In this document: in pieces, positions 60,009 through 64,000 of the stretch
Layout of the letters: each line of letters opens with the position of its first letter
Position numbering within the stretch: position 1 is the stretch's first letter
Assembly (NCBI RefSeq): GCF_033958435.1
Contig: NC_134160.1
Span: 15,549,001-15,613,000, forward strand
Direction: 5' to 3'
Length of the DNA stretch: 64,000 nucleotides
Source: Carettochelys insculpta
Lineage: Eukaryota; Chordata; Testudines; Carettochelyidae
Translations under genes and position numbers: made by a program
The notes under the pieces: model-generated
Told to the model about the DNA's origin: nothing
What the model saw: only the letters and a program-made list of their open reading frames with translations
Databases searched by the model: none

Positions 60009-60960
60009 TCACAGGATGACCAGGTCGCCACTCTGCAAATGTCTTTTAGCGCAACGCCCTTGAAAAAAGACTGTTGATGCTGCCACCGCCCTAGTGGAAT
60101 GAGCCCTGGGCGTGGCCAGTAAAGGAGTCTTTTTGAGTTTGTAGCACATTTTTATGCAAGATACGATGTGCTTAGAGATTCTCTGCGAAGAGAGACATTC
60201 TCCTTTTGATTTGGGAGCGATAGAGACTAGGAGCCTATCCGTTCTCCGGAAGGACTTGGTCCTGTCCATATAGAAAGCTAGCGCCTGCTCACGTCCAGGA
60301 GGTGTAGGCGCACCTCTTTGTTAGAGTTATGAGGCTTTGGATAAACAAGGGTAAACAATAGGTTCGTTAGTATGAAACTCAGAAAGAAACTTTAGGAACA
60401 AAGGCTGGATGCAGCCGTATGGTTACCGCCTCCTTGGAAAAACAGCGCAGGGCGGCGTTGCCATAACTGCCTCAAGCTCGCTCACCCTGCGAGCTGACGT
60501 GATTGCGAGAAGAAAGGTCGTCTTCATCATAAGGAGGTGGAGGGAAACCGTGGCCAAAGGCTCAAACGGTGGTCCCCTTTTCGCATTAAGCACCAGGTCC
60601 GAGTTCCACAGAGGTGGAAGCGGTTTCTGAGGGGGGTATAGGCTTACCAGCCCTTTGAAGAACCTGGTAACCATGGGATGGGCGAACACCGTGTGCCCTT
60701 CCTCTTCGTGTCTGAACACCAAAATGGCGGCCAGGTGGACCTGAAACGAGGATAGCGAGAGTCCTCCTCTCTTGAGGTCCAGTAAATACTCTAATATCAC
60801 AGCCATAGGCACCGAAAGGGGGCTAGCTGTTTGGTAGAACACCATGCCGTAAAGCGAGTCCATTTCTGCTTGAAGGTCTTCCTGGTGGAAGTCCTCCTGC
60901 TACTTTCTAGGACTTGCTGCACTTCCTCCGTACATGTGCTCTCTAGGGAGCTGAGCCATG
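60009..60960 (-). pseudogene. DIRS copy D tyrosine recombinase remnant
   Basis: The N-terminal part TEEVQQVLESSRRTSTRKTF and KWTRFTAWCSTK sits in one frame (to about 60797), LLDLKRGGLSLSSFQVHLAA through ITSARRVSELEAV in a second (60863-60423), and SSQRISKHIVSCIKMCYKLK plus AHSTRAVAASTVFF in a third (60269-60009). The frame is lost again in the region holding the catalytic Tyr. Confidence 0.82.
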
Positions 60961-62660
60961 GATTAACCACGTTTGTAGTCGCAGGCTTTGGGGGTGCGGA
61001 TGCACTATGGACCCCTGGGCTTGCGTGAGCAGATCCCGCGCCACCGGAGGGGACCTCGGTGGCCGGTCCGACATGCGCAGGAATAGGGGGAACCATTGCT
61101 GTCGATCCCACGTTGGGACTATCGGGATCATTCAGGTTCCTTCCCTCCTGGCTTTCTGCAACACTTTGTGGATGAGCACTGTGGGAGGGAAAGCGTAAAG
61201 CAGGGGGCCCCTCCAGGAGATCGCGAAGGCATCCCTCAGGGACCCCCGTCCCAGTCCTGCCTTGGAGCAGAATCGTGGGCACTTCTTGTTGTGCTGAGTA
61301 GCAAACAGGGTCTATCTGGGGAAAAACCCCATGCGTGGAAAAATCGGTTGCAGCAGATCGGGACGGATCTGCCACTCGTGCGTGAGTGCGAAACGCCTGC
61401 TCAGCTGGTCTGCCTTCACATTGCGAGCCCCTGGTAAGTACGAGGCTTTCAAGGTTACATTGTTGGCGATGCAGCAGTTCCACAACCGGACTGCTTCTAC
61501 ACATAAGGCACGGGACCGAGCTCCTCCTTGCCGATTTATATAAAACATGGTGGAGGTATCGTCTGTACTGATCCCGACTACCTTGCCTTTCAGTTGGTCT
61601 CGAAAGTGTCTGCAGGCGTTGAACACTGCTTTGAGCTCCAGTATATTTGTGTGCAGTGACTGCTCCATAGAGGACCACAGCCCTTGCGTCACCTCTTCGC
61701 CCATGTGTGCTCCCCACCCTATGAGGGGGGCATCTGTAGTAAGAAAACCAATACGTGTGGTTGGTGGAAGGGTACCCTTGTTAGCAGGTTCTCTGGGTTT
61801 ACCCACCATTGCAGGGATTTGCGCACCTCCGTTGTGGGCGACGCCATCCTGTGAACAGTGTGTGCTGCCGGTTTGTATACGCTCGCCAGCCAATGCTGCA
61901 TGCTGCGCATGTGTAACCTGGCGTTCTGTTCTACGAAACGTTGCTGCTGCCATGTGGCCCAGCGGCTGTAAGCACGTCAGAACCGGCACCATAGGGCTGA
62001 AGGTGAAGCCTTGCGCGAGGGAGCCGATGGCCCGAAAGCGAGTCTCTGGTAGATACGCCCTCGCTGTAATAGAATTTATGCGTGCCCCTACGAACTCTAT
62101 GTCCTGTGTGGGGTCTGTCTTTGATTTTGTCAGATTGATAAGCAGGCCGAGCGAAGAGAACGTGCCTGCTGTGACACATATTATGCGTAGTACCTCCTCC
62201 TTCGAGGCCCCTTTGAGTAGGCAGTCATTCAGATACTGGAATATAAATACCCCCTGTCTGTGCAGGTAGGCTGACACCACTGCCAAGGTCTTGGTGAAGA
62301 CTCTGGGGGCTGAGGAGAGCCCAAACGGTAGGACCTTGTAAGTCGAGGGCTGCGAACCAATCTCCATCGTCTAGTGCCGTAAGGATGGAGGCGTTTGTGA
62401 TCATCCGAAAACGTTGCTTGCGCAGGTACCGGTGAGGCCTCGAAAATCTAAGATGGACCTCCCCGTGAGGAAGTACCTCGAGTAGAACCCTCTCCCTTGC
62501 AGTTGCTCCGGCACTCTTTCCACTGCCCCTACGAGCATGAGATGGTCTACCTCCTGCTTGAGCCTCGCTACATGGGAGGTCTCCTGGAGGTGGGGCCCCG
62601 GGTGGAGGTCATGGCGGTGGGAGCAACTGGGAGGGGATGGCGTACCCCGTGGCTATGATC
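60950..62660 (-). pseudogene. DIRS copy D reverse transcriptase and RNase H remnant
   Basis: Motifs seen are LPFGLSSAPRVFTKTLAVV, FIFQYLNDCLLKG (catalytic YLDD changed to YLND), ILELKAVFNACR, GISTDDTSTMFYINRQ and ARNVKADQLSRRF, then LLYAFPP-region sequence and PTWDRQQWFP. An 83-bp deletion relative to copy B at about 62339, between CCTGTA/CTTGTA microhomologies, shifts the frame and removes part of the RT palm. Confidence 0.88.
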
Positions 62661-63982
62661 TCCAGCACCCATGTGTCTGTGGTGATCCTTTGCCACTGGT
62701 TATAAAATGGTCGGATGATGGCCTTGAGCACTGGTTTCGTGCCCTCTGGAAGCGAGTCCATGAGGGAGGTCAACCTAATGTGGTTGTTGAAATTATGGTT
62801 CGCTAGATGCGCTGCGTAATTTGCCATTGGCAACAGTAGCGTGGAGGAGGAGTAGACCTTTCTGCCCAACAGCTCTAGCTTTTTGGCATGTTTGTTTATT
62901 CCCCCACGTTGCGACGACTCCGCCACCAAAGAATTTGGTTGTGGGTGGCTGAACAGGAACTCCATGCCCTTCGTGGGCACAAAGTATTTTTTTTTTTTTT
63001 TTTTTTTTCCCCCCGCTCTTTTGTGGACAGGCGGAATAGTCGCAGGAGTCTGCCATATCATAGTGGCAGGCTCCAAGATTGCGTCATCAGCGGTATTGCT
63101 ATTTTGGAGGAGGCCGGAGGTCTCAGATTTTTGAGGAGCTTATGGTGTTGCTCTTGCACCTTTGCTGTCTGGAAGCCTTGCGTGAAGGCCACCCTCGTAA
63201 AACAGCTCTTGGAACTGTTTGAGATCGTCCGGAGGATGGACGCCCCCCGGGGCCGTAGCCTCATCCGGGGAGGAAAGCGAGGAACCGCTGGGGTACGTCT
63301 TTCTGGACCCTTCCGGTTCCTGCTGATGATGGTACACCCTCTCACTAGAGGTGTGCGAGGAAAAATCTCGGGGTTCCATAACCAGTCCCCCCTGAGATGC
63401 TTAAGTCTCTGTCCCCGGTCACAATTGCCCTTGGGGGTACGAGATCGTTCGTAGGGATCTTTCCCTAGTAGATTGCCGATGGTGTCTATGCCCTGCGTGG
63501 TAGGGGCGACCACGGCAGTATAAGCACTGGTCTTGGGAAGGTGACCTAGACCACTCCCTTGGTGCATACCCTTTGCGTCTGGGGGAGGGAGACCGTCGAG
63601 ACCCTGGAGAGAGCGACTTTGCCTAATAGTCCAGCGGTTCAAATCCCAGGAAGGGTGGAGGTGGTCCCAGCCAGGGTGAGGCTGGTTGCAGAAATGGAGA
63701 AGGGGGCTCCGGGTAGGCCAAGGGGGGGGGGACCCCTGCCTTCTAGTTGGAGTCTGCAACATAGCGGAGGGCTGTGAGAAAGCAACTACACAGCCCTGTG
63801 CGGAGAGGGGCTGCAATGCCTCCTCTTGTGTGCAGTCTTCCCCCTCCCTTGAGGAGGTAACTCCGCCCCTGACATACAGGGGATCCCGGCCCCGTCCGCA
63901 CCGAGCTCGGCACACTCGAAGTCGGTGCCGCATGTGCGGTGTCCTTCGGTGCCGGCAGGCTGCGTGCCTGCGCGCTCTGCAC
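62609..63982 (-). pseudogene. DIRS copy D gag-like remnant fused to the RT start by deletion
   Basis: Central gag blocks FVPTKGMEFLFSHPQPNSLV, LLGRKVYSSSTLLLPMANYA and LTSLMDSLPEGTKPVLKAI run directly into YNQWQRITTDTWVLEIIATG, which opens the RT region in copy B. About 520 bp present in copy B (roughly 43015-43535) are missing, so the gag tail is gone and the two parts share one frame. A poly-Lys run (poly-T at about 62988-63008) interrupts the gag part. The N-terminal gag lies at and beyond the right edge. Confidence 0.78.
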
Positions 63983-64000
63983 CGCTGGTTTTCCGGGGGT

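Larger units (their letters stand above)
59510..64000 (-). mobile_element. DIRS-type retrotransposon copy D (family of A and B), cut by the window edge
   Basis: The 3' terminal repeat (59510-59708), internal complementary region (59776-59874), recombinase, RT-RNase H and gag remnants are present in the order of copy B. The 5' end lies beyond 64000. It begins directly at the broken 5' repeat of copy C, so it inserted into that element. Deletions, a YLDD to YLND change and frameshifts show that it is inactive. Confidence 0.9.

Noticed and set aside
60797..61717. 306-codon open frame in DIRS copy D.
   Set aside because: Its first two thirds are a shadow of the RT-RNase H frame; only the final part (from about 60960) is real recombinase N-terminus.

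Overview
The window is vertebrate genomic DNA, most likely from a turtle. The inference rests on abundant CR1 LINEs with the ATTCTATG-type 3' end, several tyrosine-recombinase (DIRS-type) retrotransposons, Harbinger-, hAT- and pogo-like DNA transposons, and one conserved vertebrate gene. The species cannot be fixed from sequence alone. All transposon families were assigned by motif and memory, without a database search.

Host gene. Four coding exons on the minus strand (17865-17970, 16477-16655, 8248-8414, 4379-4649) encode consecutive parts of the N-terminal half of the RNA-binding protein Pumilio homolog 1 (PUM1). Splice sites and codon phases agree across all three internal junctions. The start codon and the C-terminal Pumilio repeats lie outside the window, to the right and left respectively. 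Everything from 17971 to 64000 is one PUM1 intron; everything left of 4379 belongs to the next intron downstream.

Intron contents, left to right: the 5' end of a DIRS element inside a broken MITE (1-1163); pogo-like and fold-back MITEs; a nearly complete CR1 (10274-14476); a DIRS terminal-repeat hairpin (14803-15140); hAT MITEs; a two-gene Harbinger transposon with convergent Myb-like and HARBI1-like genes (19339-23256); a TIR element split by a CR1 and carrying a minisatellite (24098-26993); a CR1 tail broken by stacked hAT elements (27931-29132); more CR1 and Penelope-like pieces; an RTE-like LINE remnant (32957-35260); an LTR-like segment and an 80-95 bp tandem repeat (35958-37115).

Nested block, 39466-64000. 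An old minus-strand LINE is split by a structurally complete DIRS element (39699-45793) and by a plus-strand CR1 (46517-50867). Further right, an older DIRS of a second family (52862-59509) carries an 892-bp palindromic insertion with a 12-bp target duplication and is itself interrupted at its 5' terminal repeat by another DIRS that runs off the window. All four DIRS copies lie in the same orientation as PUM1. Their termini hold consensus NRF1-like motifs and, in one copy, a perfect 5' splice-site consensus in PUM1 sense.

No new gene system, CRISPR array or RNA gene could be supported. The most interesting material is the DIRS nesting, the terminal-repeat architecture and the large palindromes.
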